64,000 nt of DNA from Pelomyxa schiedti (Eukaryota > Evosea > Pelobiontida > Pelomyxidae): assembly GCA_020536535.1 (NCBI GenBank), contig JAHLWZ010000795.1, forward strand, positions 1 to 64,000. Direction: 5' to 3'. A program made the translations under genes and the position numbers. This document shows, piece by piece, positions 10,214 through 19,809 of the stretch. The stretch's first letter is position 1, and each line of letters begins with the position of its first letter. The notes below the pieces were generated by a model, which saw only the letters and a list, made by a program, of their open reading frames with translations, searched no databases and had not been told where the DNA came from.

Positions 10214-13200
10214 ATGGGATCAACGTCAAGTAGCAGCAAGGGAGAAGCTGTGCGGGGCGTGGTAGCCGAAAAACCTACCGTGGTGTCGCCCTCGCCTTAC
10301 GTAGCAGATTCTCAGGACATATCATCGGGAGCGTTTTTGTGTGACTGCTGCGGGTGTGTGACATTTCGTTGTTGTTTGTTGTATTTATGTGCGCCAGTGG
10401 ATCGACTTCTTTGGTGGGGCTTTTAATTGCTTGTTTTGGTTTTGGTTTTTATTTATTCTATTTTTTATTTTTTTTCCCCTCGCTCTGTGTAATGATTTGC
10501 ATGAAACAGGGAGAGAATATATCACAGGAATGTACGTTACACATGTTGTGAGTGCAGGAATAGACTGGAGTCTATCAGTTTCGACATTTGTGTGGCGTGC
10601 ATGGGCAACAACAAATTTTGGGAGAAACACCTGGAGGAAATTCACCCCGGAAAACAATTTTCCCCGCTTGTACTTGATCCTTCTGTGATTCTTACACCTA
10701 ACGCACAACGCACATGTGCAGCAGAAGCTTTACGTGCGTGCATGCTCCTGTTCCGTGAGTGCCCTCTATTTGCTATTCGGTGCACTTTGAGAGATCCATC
10801 TAATGATGTTGCTGGTGGAAGTGCTTCACCTCTTGGCTCGGCTGCATACAGCTGGGTTACTTACCAGGAAGTCTACAGTGCCTCCCGCTCACTTGCAAGC
10901 AACATGATTGTAGAGTGTGGACTAAAACCGCAAATGAAAGTTGCACTGTTTGCTGGCAACTCAGTAGGTTGGTGCACTGTATGTTTTGCCTGTATTTTCG
11001 CTGGAGCTATTCTCGTTCCGCTTCCTGCAGGGAAAAGTGCAGGGGAGTTGGGCTCTCAATGCGTTGCTGACTGTGAACCTAGCATACTGTTTTGCACCCA
11101 TGAGACTGCAGAACCTGTTTGCAAAATTGTGGAGGCCGTTGAGTCTGTGCGATGGGTTGTTCTTATTGATGATACACCTCAAGAAAAGGAGAGAACTTAT
11201 GCTCAACTCAATACTTCATGCACTAGTATTTGTAATGCCCGTGGAGGGAAGTTAGTATGCCTCAGTGACCTCACCTCAATGACATCCTCAGCGTGGACTG
11301 AAATTGTCACCCGCCAGTTGGATGATGTCATGATGCTAATGTACACCTCTGGCAGCAGTGGCAAGCCAAAGGGCGCAATGGTTCCTGACCGATATGTGCA
11401 TACAGACTTAATGAAGCTTGCCCGGGGCCTGCAACCAGTTATCCTACTATTCATGCCTCTTGCTTTTTCTTCCCAATTCCGTATGTTAATTGGCTCCATG
11501 GCTGGCTGTGGGAAGCTCGTCTTTAGTAGTGGGAACGCAGGTACACTCTTAGAGGAACTCCGAGATATCAAACCTACATTCATACAAGCACCACCTTGTG
11601 TGTGGGTTTCTCTTCACTCTCAATTTTTAGCAGAAATGGAAAGATTATGTATTGGGAAGACAACAAAAGAAGAACGACATATTGTCAAGGAACAACTCCG
11701 CAAGAATTACTCGAGCTATTTTGGTAACAAGCTGTCTGCAATAACAACTGGAGGAGCACCAACTCCACCACACGTCATGAAGTGGTTGTACAACACTTTC
11801 TACTCTTGCGACGTTCATGAGGGATATGGAGCAACAGAAGTTGGTGGCATTTCTCGTAACGGTTATTTATTACCGGGAGTGGAAGTGAGACTACAAGACT
11901 GCCCCGAAATGGGATATTTCTCAACTGATACTCCACCAAGAGGAATCTTATGGGTAAGGACTACTGAGATGATGCTGGGGTATTTCAACAACCCGCGGGA
12001 TACCAATGAGAACTTCTCTTCTGATAATTTCTTCTGTACTGGAGATGTTGTTGAATACGAAAAAGACAAAAGGGCAGTCCATATTATTGACCGCGCAAAA
12101 TTTGCAGTGAAGTTGTGCCAGAGTTTGTGGGTACAACCAGAAGCCTTGCAAAAAGTGTTCTGTAAGTCTCCTCTGGTTACAGACGTTTTTGTCTATGCTG
12201 ATAGTTTCCTTCCCTGTGTACTCGCTGCAGCAGTGGTAAATTTTAATGTTCTTAGACAAAGAGCAGGAAGTCTTGGAATCACTGAAACTTTTCCAGATAC
12301 AGTTCTCTGTACAACCCCAAGCGTAGTTTCTCTAATTCGTGCTGATTTTATTCTTCTGGGATCACAAGCCAACCTTCTTCCACACGAAATTCCTCGAGTT
12401 GTTTTATTGGAATCTGATGCTTGGACCACTGAAAATGGCTTCTTAACACCCACAATGAAAAAGAATCGTAGGGTCCTATCTGAAAAGTATGGACCCATTC
12501 TAAAAAGTATGTATGAAACATCTTTTGACGTAGAAGTAGCAGATTCTGTTCAGCTGTCCCCCCCTGGCAACCACTTAGTCGAGTCAACTGATGATGCATT
12601 CTTTGCACAAGCAAATCAAGTGATGGAACGTATTCTAGGTGCTGGCTCTTTTGGATTGGATGCACCACTCAAAACTGTTGGAATTGATAGTGTTACAGCA
12701 GTGAGATTGTCTGCCGTGCTCAACAAGATTTTTGACCTTCGGACACCGTTGAGCCCACAATCATTTCTTGATAGTAAAATTACTCTAAGGCAACTTCTCA
12801 AACGCCACCGAGATGAAAGACTGCACTCCACTTCAAATTCCCCCTTCGATTGGGCTTCTGAATGTGAGCTGAGTATGGCAGATTTATATCCGTGTTCTCC
12901 CCAACCATATCCATGTTCTGGGTCTTTTTTTTTGACTGGCGCCACAGGATTTGTTGGTTCCTACATCCTGCAAGCATTAATTGCGAATACAACTTCCCAA
13001 GTTTTCTGCCTCGTTAGAACTACAAATGGTGTGCCACCTTGTATCAGACTGGAACAACAACTGTCTAAGTATAAAGTCAATTTACCCAATGGCGTCAAAT
13101 GTTGCGACATTTCCAGTTTTACTTCCAGTGACCGTATTATTTGTTTTGGCGGCGATATTTCTGAGTTCCATTTTGGACTGAAAGAGGCGGAATGGAATTT

Positions 13201-14307
13201 ACTCGTAACTCAAGTCACCTGTATAATACATAATGCTGCTGTAACGAGTAGTATACAACCATATTCTCAACTTCGCGCTCCTAATGTGCATGGAACTGTA
13301 CAAGCTATTAAGCTAGCCTGTTCGGTTCCTTCATCCAAGTCTCAAGCAATCCCCCCTAAAAGGCTTGTATATGTGTCATCAATATCTGTGTATGAGGCAC
13401 AGGAATTATCAAGAGGAAAGTCCCTGAAGGAGAGGGTTATTTCAGAGTGCGGGCATGATATGAACGCTTACGGGAGAACAAAAAGAACAAGTGAGATCTT
13501 GATTAACCATGCCAGAGAGCGTCTTGGACTCGATGCAGTTAGTAAGTCCTGCGTACGTACCGATAAAGCCTGATGTTCATTACACTCTCTCTAGTGTGTA
13601 GGTTGGGGACAGTCGCCGGAAGTTGCATGACTGGGGCTTTGAATTCCTCCGATACAGTTAATCGCTTACTGGGCACGTTTTATCAACTTCGGGCCGTGCC
13701 CTATCTCACCTCCTCTGGTGATGAAAAACCTATCATTCCAATGGCTCCCGCGGAGTGGGTTGCCGAATCCATTTGCAAGATCGCTATTGACAGAGATTCC
13801 TGCAAGCTTGGGGTATTCCACATCGTCGGGCCGAGCGTAACTCTTTCTGCATGTGCCACTGCACTTGAATCGGTACTGCGTCTTCAAAGCCCACAACAAC
13901 AGAATTCCGCAGAATCAGTACCGGCAACATCACCCGATCCGAAGGTGAAGAGACTACTTTACCGCGAATGGAGCCACCTCATGTACAAAACAGAAGAATG
14001 TGCCCTATGGCCCATGAAGGCATCCTTCTGTCACTGCGGAGTAGGTGACGGAATCACGCCGTGCCACTGTCAAGGACTCCCGTTTTTGCCGGAATCCCAG
14101 GTTCTGGACCAAACCAACACTCAATCAATACTTCTTGCTCCCTCCCAATCACCACCAAACTGCTGTCCCACCGGTGGCCACAATATCAATCCTTCGCCAT
14201 CACCATCGCCATCACCATCACCGGCACAGAATCCCGCCGTATCACAGTCCACGCTGGCAAAGTACTTCTTGTTCCTCTCCGAACATCTGGAATTCATCCA
14301 TGAATGA
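10214..14307 (+). CDS. ZZ-zinc-finger adenylation-carrier-reductase enzyme (carboxylic acid reductase-like)
   Basis: Three exons (10214-10353, 10510-13541, 13595-14307; both junctions checked in phase) give about 1,294 residues. Residues about 40-100 form a ZZ-type zinc finger: FLCDCCG, VRYTCCECR, FDICVACM and a His pair in KHLEEIHP. The adenylation domain follows, with MLMYTSGSSGKPKGAM (ATP loop) and GYGATEVGG. A carrier domain has GIDSVTAVRLS, with the Ser that takes phosphopantetheine. The C-terminal reductase has a Rossmann start (FFLTGATGFVGSYIL), YVSSISVYE and YGRTKRTSEI, i.e. the Tyr-x3-Lys pair. Such A-T-R enzymes activate an acid as adenylate, load it on the carrier and release an aldehyde with NADPH; alpha-aminoadipate reductase and bacterial CARs are the models. 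Substrate is unknown. The protein begins Met-Gly-Ser, so N-myristoylation is possible. The Pro/Ser-rich tail (about 14110-14250) is unusual. Confidence 0.88.
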
Positions 14308-14924
14308 TGAATTCACAGTTCACAGCAACGGAAATGCGCATAAAAATAGTAGTTTGATCGTTACGTGAGGTTGTAGTTCTATCCTTAAAAATGGACGCGG
14401 GGGTCCCAGAATTGCCGTTCTTCCCGGTTTCTGTCACTTCCTCAAAAGGCTGTGTTTCAGCGAAGTCAAACGTGGACGGACAGGAAGGTCGTGGGATCCG
14501 CGGGGTTTGACACATCGAAGTTTCCCTTTTTTTATCTTTTGTTACTCCGATCAAGTTCTTTGGGTGTGAGTCGAACAACAAGAACAACAAGGTGGGACAA
14601 AAAGCACAAAGTGACACCGAGGGGAAAAAAAAATTTTGTCCCCCATTGGTTTTTCGTACTGCCCTCTGGGAACTTGGCAACCAATACAAAATATTCTCGA
14701 AGTTAAAACTGGGTTGTCCATGTAATACATGCCTGGGACCTTTTTTTTTTTTTTTGCTTCCTGGGTGATTACTTACTATGTCTAGTTAAATTGCCTCCTT
14801 AGATATACAGTGATGTGGGAATTGACGATTTCATGTCGGACAATTGCCAAGAGGCGCCGTTTTTCAGTACTGCACCTTGTCTCTCCTTTGCATAGTGGTT
14901 TAAGTCTTCTTTTTCTAATCTTAG
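14308..14924. other. Intergenic region with no supported gene
   Basis: This 617-nt stretch lies between two plus-strand genes. It has T-runs (about 14740-14755) and A-runs but no open frame with family features. A sequence like an intron end (TTCTAATCTTAG) stands directly before the next ATG, so part of it may be the 5' UTR or an untranslated exon of the downstream gene. Confidence 0.4.
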
Positions 14925-16100
14925 ATGCACATTGTGGCGCCGCCAGGATGGCGTAACACTGGACTCTCTGAGCAAGATATTTGGGGTGCTGGTTTCAAGG
15001 CAAAGTGCTGCCTTGCAGAGCCGCCATATTCATGTATTTTCGTTTCTTTATTTCCCCGCCTATGTTGATTTGTACTCTCGCCTTGCAGTTGCTTCTTGTC
15101 AGCGATGTTGCCCTGGAAAAAGTGTTGTAATTGTCTCCACACCAAAGGAGTCTCGTCCATTTATTTCTTCTGATGGGAGGGAGTATTTTGAGTTTTCGAT
15201 GTGCAGTGGAAAATGTTCTTCCACGGAAACGTATGACAACCTGCTGTTATTAATGGGTCTTTGACATTTCATTTCAGGCATTTTGGGTGTGACTTAATGC
15301 TAGTAGTCGATACATTACCATGCGGAATGCTCAGGTCACCAACGTTCAAAATTTTTGAACGGCAAAAGCCTTCAGCCCCTTCACCTAATGTCTATCCTCC
15401 AGTATCCGCGTCTGTGATACCCGGGATTTTCCAAAATTGCACACCCACTGGTGGTTTCCAAAATTTCCCACCCCCTGAACCCTTGCACCCAGCTTCCACC
15501 CTCGTCTTCCCAAGGCCAATCCACCCCACAGTCCAGCATTCCGCCTCACCTCCAGCCCTCGTTCCCTGCCCAGCAAAAAGAATTTCACTCCCAGCACCCT
15601 CGTCATTATTACTGCAGCCATCCCCTAATACACTATCCACCCCACCAGGCATTACTTCATCATGCACAACTTCCTCGGTCACAACCACATCTACATCCAC
15701 GTACACAACAACACCAAAACACAGAACAACCAAAACAGAAACACCAGTATCAGCAGAAGCAGAAGAATCAGAAGAAGAAGCAAAAACAGAAACAGCGGAA
15801 ACCACATCACCACTGCACCCCACTCAGCTCCCCAACTTTCCATTGGTTTACCCCACACCCCAGTATCCAAATGGCAAACCCTTGCACCACCCCACAGCAT
15901 CAGCAAAAGCCAAGACAAAACGAAAACCAAAACCAAAAGCTAAACCAAAAACAAAACGCAGTTCAAGCAGTGAGTCACCCCCTCACCATTCCTCTTCTCC
16001 ATCACCATCTTCTTCACCCTCGCCCACTTCTTCCCCTCGGTCTCGCTCCCCAAAGTCCTCACGCCGTGGAAGTTCCTCTAGTTCTGGTACTTCCCTGTAA
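14925..16100 (+). CDS. Unrecognised Cys-rich N-terminal domain with Pro/Ser/Lys-rich tail
   Basis: The ATG at 14925 opens MHIVAPPGWRNTG. An intron (about 15033-15090) leads to a Cys-containing exon (SCQRCCPGKSVVIVSTP, FEFSMCSGKCSSTET). A 47-nt intron joins it, in phase, to HFGCDLMLVVDTLPCGMLRS and FKIFERQKP. The N-terminal 110 residues thus hold about nine Cys and look like a compact beta-rich domain, possibly an Ig-fold DNA-binding domain; I do not recognise the family. The rest is Pro/Thr/Ser-rich, then an acidic patch, then Lys/Pro repeats and a Ser/Arg tail, ending at TAA 16098-16100. Composition suggests a nuclear protein. It ends 85 nt from the convergent tubby gene. Confidence 0.55.
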
Positions 16101-16184
16101 ATTGCAAGTAGTGTGTACAAGTGGTGATTTATCCTCTTTTAAAAATTTATTGTGTTGTGGAAGGGGAGGTTCGTGTAGTGGTTA

Positions 16185-17598
16185 CTACTCCACAGCCAAT
16201 TTGAAGTCAAAGGCTGTTATGGCAACACCAAAGGCTTGGCATGGTGTAAAGGGGAAATTGAAATCGAGAGAGAATAGGTTGTCCCCTGTGCGCCCAAGGA
16301 GGAGCTTGACGGCTCCCTCTATAACTATTGAAGAGGTTAGGAAGCAGAGGGCCAAGCATCACTTTACTTGGAACTTCGGTGAGTTGAAAGTTTCGGACTG
16401 ATGCCCGCGTTGCTCTTCCATGAAAGTGTAGGGTGTATTGCTTCAGGTCTGGAGAAATTTGTCACATGAGGAAGGTTAAGTGAAGTACAACTTGCATCCC
16501 AGACTGGTGGTACATTTTGAAAGTGGGTAATATTCTCAGTATGTCCTTCTTTGAACTGTTGGAGGAGGGTGCTCACCCCGGCAGTGTGACCAAGTGAGGG
16601 TATAAGGACACACAGTTTCCTTGGTCCATTAAGCCCCATGGGGTCTGGTACATAAGAAATGGAGACCAGTTCAGAGCGAGGTGTGTCAGTGTTGAGTTTT
16701 GGGTCCGTTCCGTAGTCATACACTGATACAATAAAGTAACAGAGAAGAATTATTTCATGCAGTTAACCTACAAATTCCGTGCCAAAGAAATTTGATCTTT
16801 TGAGAAATTAGTAATTGGCAGTCCAGTTTCCTTATCCTTACGTTACTTCACCAGTGTATTTTTTGCTGATCTTCACATTTTCTGCACGGTCAGTGGAAAT
16901 TACATATGATCGGGAATGTTTTTTTTTCCTTCCCTGTGAAAGTTATAAGGGCTTCATACATAAGTGACTGCGAACTTACAGAAAGCAGGAATTGATTTGT
17001 ACCGTGCACAAAGAGCTGTGATTGAAGTCACATGATGTAGTTGTAGGAACAGTAGGCAACACACCTCATAAGATGGCTTAGTCAACAGGCCTCTCTTTAT
17101 TCGATGAATATCACACTGTATCTGAGCAATTGGTGTATGTACAAGCTCTTCAATTATGTCCTCAGGAATTATGCCACTGACAACATACGGCACAGGCAGA
17201 GTCGCGGACGGTGTGAGTGAATGGCTCACAGCCCCCGCCGATGCCGTTGTTGATGCTGATGATGATGATACGAAAGCTGGTGGGACTGTTGTTGTTGTAA
17301 ATGATGGCGGAGCCGAGGGAGTGGTAGTTTCAGTGTGAATTATCGCGGGGTGTATTTGAGGCACGTCGGAAGTGGTCAATGCAGTCGACGATATGTCGTA
17401 CACCAAAAAGGTATCTGATGAAGCAGAGGACTTGGATTTGCTGGCCTTTGGCTTTGCTAACTACAAGTTTAAAAAAAAAAACGATCGGGAAAGAGGAAGA
17501 TTACGTGGCGTAGAGGCAGCACTCGTGGACGTTGTGTTTGACAAGGGCTGTTGTTCCTCGTCCGAACTGGAAGATCCGCCTTCGCTTCGGTTTAACAT
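16185..17598 (-). CDS. Tubby-like protein
   Basis: The start is the ATG at 17596-17598 (MLNRSEGGSSSS). A 200-residue Ser/Thr/Ala-rich region follows, then the tubby domain, spread over several exons: IQCDIHRIKRG, PSYELFVHG (across an intron), RSYVISTDRAENVKISKKY, ELVSISYVPDPMGLNGPRKL, NVPPVWDASCTSLNL, LHFHGRATRASVRNFQLTE and the C-terminal NLFSLDFNFPFTPCQAFGVA ending FDFKLAVE. These are the diagnostic tubby blocks, including the NFHGR-x-SVKNFQL-like motif and the conserved C-terminal F-D-x-K-L-A-x-E. Tubby domains bind phosphatidylinositol 4,5-bisphosphate and bridge membranes with cargo or transcription. No F-box precedes the domain. Plus-strand open frames at 16158-16401 and 17372-17809 are antisense shadows of these exons. 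Exon phase was checked at the last and at the N-terminal junctions. Confidence 0.88.
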
Positions 17599-17678
17599 TG
17601 TTTACTGCTCGTTTGTTTTTAATTTTTCGAACGAACTTTTGAAAGATCTGAGCCAGACGTCTGACTCCTCACAGCTCG
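17599..17678. promoter_or_regulatory. Compact divergent promoter
   Basis: Only 80 nt separate the tubby ATG (minus) from the proposed ATG of the plus-strand gene at 17679. A shared bidirectional promoter is inferred from spacing; no motif was assigned. Confidence 0.35.
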
Positions 17679-18926
17679 ATGACGATGACGGCGACACAGT
17701 ATACCCGGGCTGCAAGGAATACTTGCGATCTACTGCCGCCCACTCCCATCCCCATCCAATTGGGGGCAAAGTAGTCACTCCCTCCGCCTCGAAGGCGGGG
17801 GCGGCCTAGACGAGGCCCCCTCGTCGCCGCGCCTGTGCGCCTTGCTTCTGCGGCAAGTTATATGGAGCATCGCTGAACACCTTCCCCTGGCCCTGAACAT
17901 CATCGCAAGCCGGGAATTGCTCACCTGTTGCAACAGTAACCTGGGGAGTGCGTTGCCTCGGTTGGTGAATGAGGCGAGGCCTGCGACACATGTTGGTGTC
18001 TCATGCTTGGGGATTCAGAAGCTGATGTGGCGACTTTGCAAAACTTGCTCTGTTGGTGGAAGGTTGGGACTCGCTAGTTATGCTTATCACCAGGGGTTAT
18101 TGAGTTCCTAAGGAAGAGCACTATCACTACTCGGCTCATCACTCCAATCTCCAAGCTTGGACAAGGTTTTCACTGAATCTTCATTCACAGATGGATTTTG
18201 GCATGCTATACGACGGCGGATTCATCGGGACATTCTTTCCAAGTTGAATATGCTGTGCTTTTCAGATCCTCTCAATGGCAACAAGGTCATTCTTGGCTTC
18301 GTGGGTTGTCGTATTGAAGAAAGAACCTGTTCCTCAAATCTATCTCCGCGTTGCTTATCGTCCCTGTGATTGTAGCTGGAGACCTATTTGAGGAGGCATT
18401 GGAAAAGCATAAACAAGTGGTGGAAGGACTTCTGCTTCAGATGTTGAGGTTTCGTGCCTTTCAAATCAAAGACCTTCCTCTGTTTGTGGATTTGGCCAAT
18501 GAATTAACTCTCAACAATCTCAAAACAAGTTACGGAAACGATCCCAAAAAGATACCAGGGAACTTAAGATTCTGTCCAGGCCGGTAGAATGCGGGGGAAA
18601 AAGGCACAATGCAGAGCTTCACATAAAGGAACATACAATTCCTGTTGATGTGGAATCGTACTCACGGCTTGCCTTCTGGTTGCATCATCAGTACACCAAC
18701 AGAAGAGAGCTCATGAAAGAAATATGCAGCAAGGTTACTTCACAAATCCACAGAAGAACATTAGTGGGTGAACTTGGACCGCTCGCTCCCTGCGAACCAA
18801 GAAAGCTTCCTCCGGCCCTGCTTTCTCGTGACGAGACTAAAAGGCAAGAGTTACTTAAACACCCCACAATTACCGGAGCCTCAGTACATTGACGAACTGG
18901 AACACGGTGCCACCAAACAACTGTGA
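17679..18926 (+). CDS. Hypothetical multi-exon protein, unrecognised
   Basis: The proposed start is ATG 17679 (second ATG at 17685). An intron of about 78 nt (17694-17771) joins it in phase to a Gly-rich stretch and a helical exon (LCALLLRQVIWSIAEHLPLA). Later open pieces at about 18170-18350, 18360-18590, 18610-18890 and a tail to about 18926 (PEPQYIDELEHGA) have protein-like composition (VVEGLLLQMLRFRAFQI, ESYSRLAFWLHHQYTNRREL). No domain was recognised. The exon chain could not be fixed, and it may be decaying: an alpha-kinase fragment lies 640 nt downstream on the same strand and could be its broken 3' end. Confidence 0.35.
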
Positions 18927-19127
18927 CTACCCCTTGTCAAAGTTGTTCCTTTGCTCCACGTCATTCCCCTTTGTAATATCCCACTGAACCAACAATGCAC
19001 AAACCCTTTTTTTTTGAATTGCTCCAGGCCACCACAAGCTCCAAGTTGGGTTCATCAGAAGTGTTTCCCAACGGAAACCTTGTTCTGCTCACTACAGTCT
19101 CAGAAACATAACTACAGCGGATCATTT

Positions 19128-19209
19128 CGAACTACAGAGCGAGTACTCCTCTGGGAGCAAAATTTTACGTAAAATTTTTCTCCCAGAGGAGTACTCGCTC
19201 TGTAGTTCG
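19128..19209. repeat. 82-bp near-perfect palindrome
   Basis: Arms of 30 nt at 19128-19157 and 19180-19209 are exact reverse complements (left arm begins CGAACTACAGAGCGAGTACT). The 22-nt centre is itself almost palindromic around TACGTA, with a single mismatched pair at its outer edge. The whole can fold into one long hairpin. It could be a foldback mobile element relic or a structural arrest site. Confidence 0.9.
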
Positions 19210-19411
19210 CCAAAATTTTTACTTTTTAAGGGAAAATTTGTTTTTTAGAAAAGTAAAAAGAAAAAAAGAAGGTGGCAGACAAACATTTGGAGCGGTGGTG
19301 CATTTGGAGCAATTTGGGAGCTTGGTGCATCATTTTGGGGATTGTATAGAGTGGGAGTGGGTGTATTGTATTGCAAACCTGATATTCCAGGCGGGGGAAA
19401 ATATTATTAAT

Positions 19412-19496
19412 GCCTCGTGCTCAGCACCACCCTCACTCAGTGAGGGTGAAGAGGTTCCCCTACAAGCCACCTCTCTATTGCACAGAGAGGCGAGGC
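19412..19496. other. Multi-stem folded element
   Basis: An outer stem (GCCTCG 19412-19417 with CGAGGC 19491-19496) encloses two hairpins: CACCCTCAC (19428-19436) with GTGAGGGTG (19440-19448), and CCTCTCT (19470-19476) with AGAGAGG (19484-19490). The three stems nest without conflict, giving a branched fold. It resembles a structured RNA or part of a repeat; it is not a standard tRNA because I see no T-loop or anticodon arm. Confidence 0.4.
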
Positions 19497-19564
19497 TAAG
19501 TGCCTGCTATCAGAGTCAATTCAATCAATTATTAACCCACGCTAATATTGACAACAGAACATAG

Positions 19565-19792
19565 GATGGTGCTGTATATAAAAAGCGGTTCTATGAACGA
19601 GATATTCTCGCTCTTGACGAGGCAGTGTCAATTGTGCAGAAGTGGAATGATGCACACATCGTCAACAAACCGATACTCGTGAACAGAGCGGAGGTCTGGG
19701 TATGTCATGGGGAGCGGGAGGGTGAGAAGATTCTTGTGGAGCCAAAGCAAAAAAAAAACTACAAAGAAAATTTTGTCTTGGAACTCATGTAA
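19565..19792 (+). pseudogene. Alpha-kinase fragment
   Basis: A 75-codon open stretch without its own start matches the C-lobe of atypical alpha-kinases (MHCK/VWKA type): DEAVSIVQKWNDAH, then ILVNRAEVWVC and KILVEPKQKKNYKENF, corresponding to the family's A-x-x-F-N...V-E-P-x-x-x-G-x-Y-x-K-Y-N-x-N blocks. It is preceded by an in-frame TAG at 19562, or by an intron acceptor at the same place. It stops where the family would continue to the zinc-binding and F-S-H blocks. The N-lobe with the ATP-binding Lys was not found upstream. It is either the tail exon of a decayed gene or a remnant. Confidence 0.5.
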
Positions 19793-19809
19793 ACGTGGTC
19801 AAAATCGGC

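Noticed and set aside
16158-16401. Plus-strand frame that can be joined in phase to the Pro/Ser-rich gene as a last exon
   Set aside because: The minus strand here encodes the conserved end of the tubby domain (LHFHGR..., ...FDFKLAVE), so the plus frame is an antisense shadow.
17372-17809. Plus-strand 145-codon frame with an acidic region
   Set aside because: The first half is antisense to tubby N-terminal exons that join in phase and start at ATG 17598; the second half overlaps the intron of the plus-strand gene starting at 17679.
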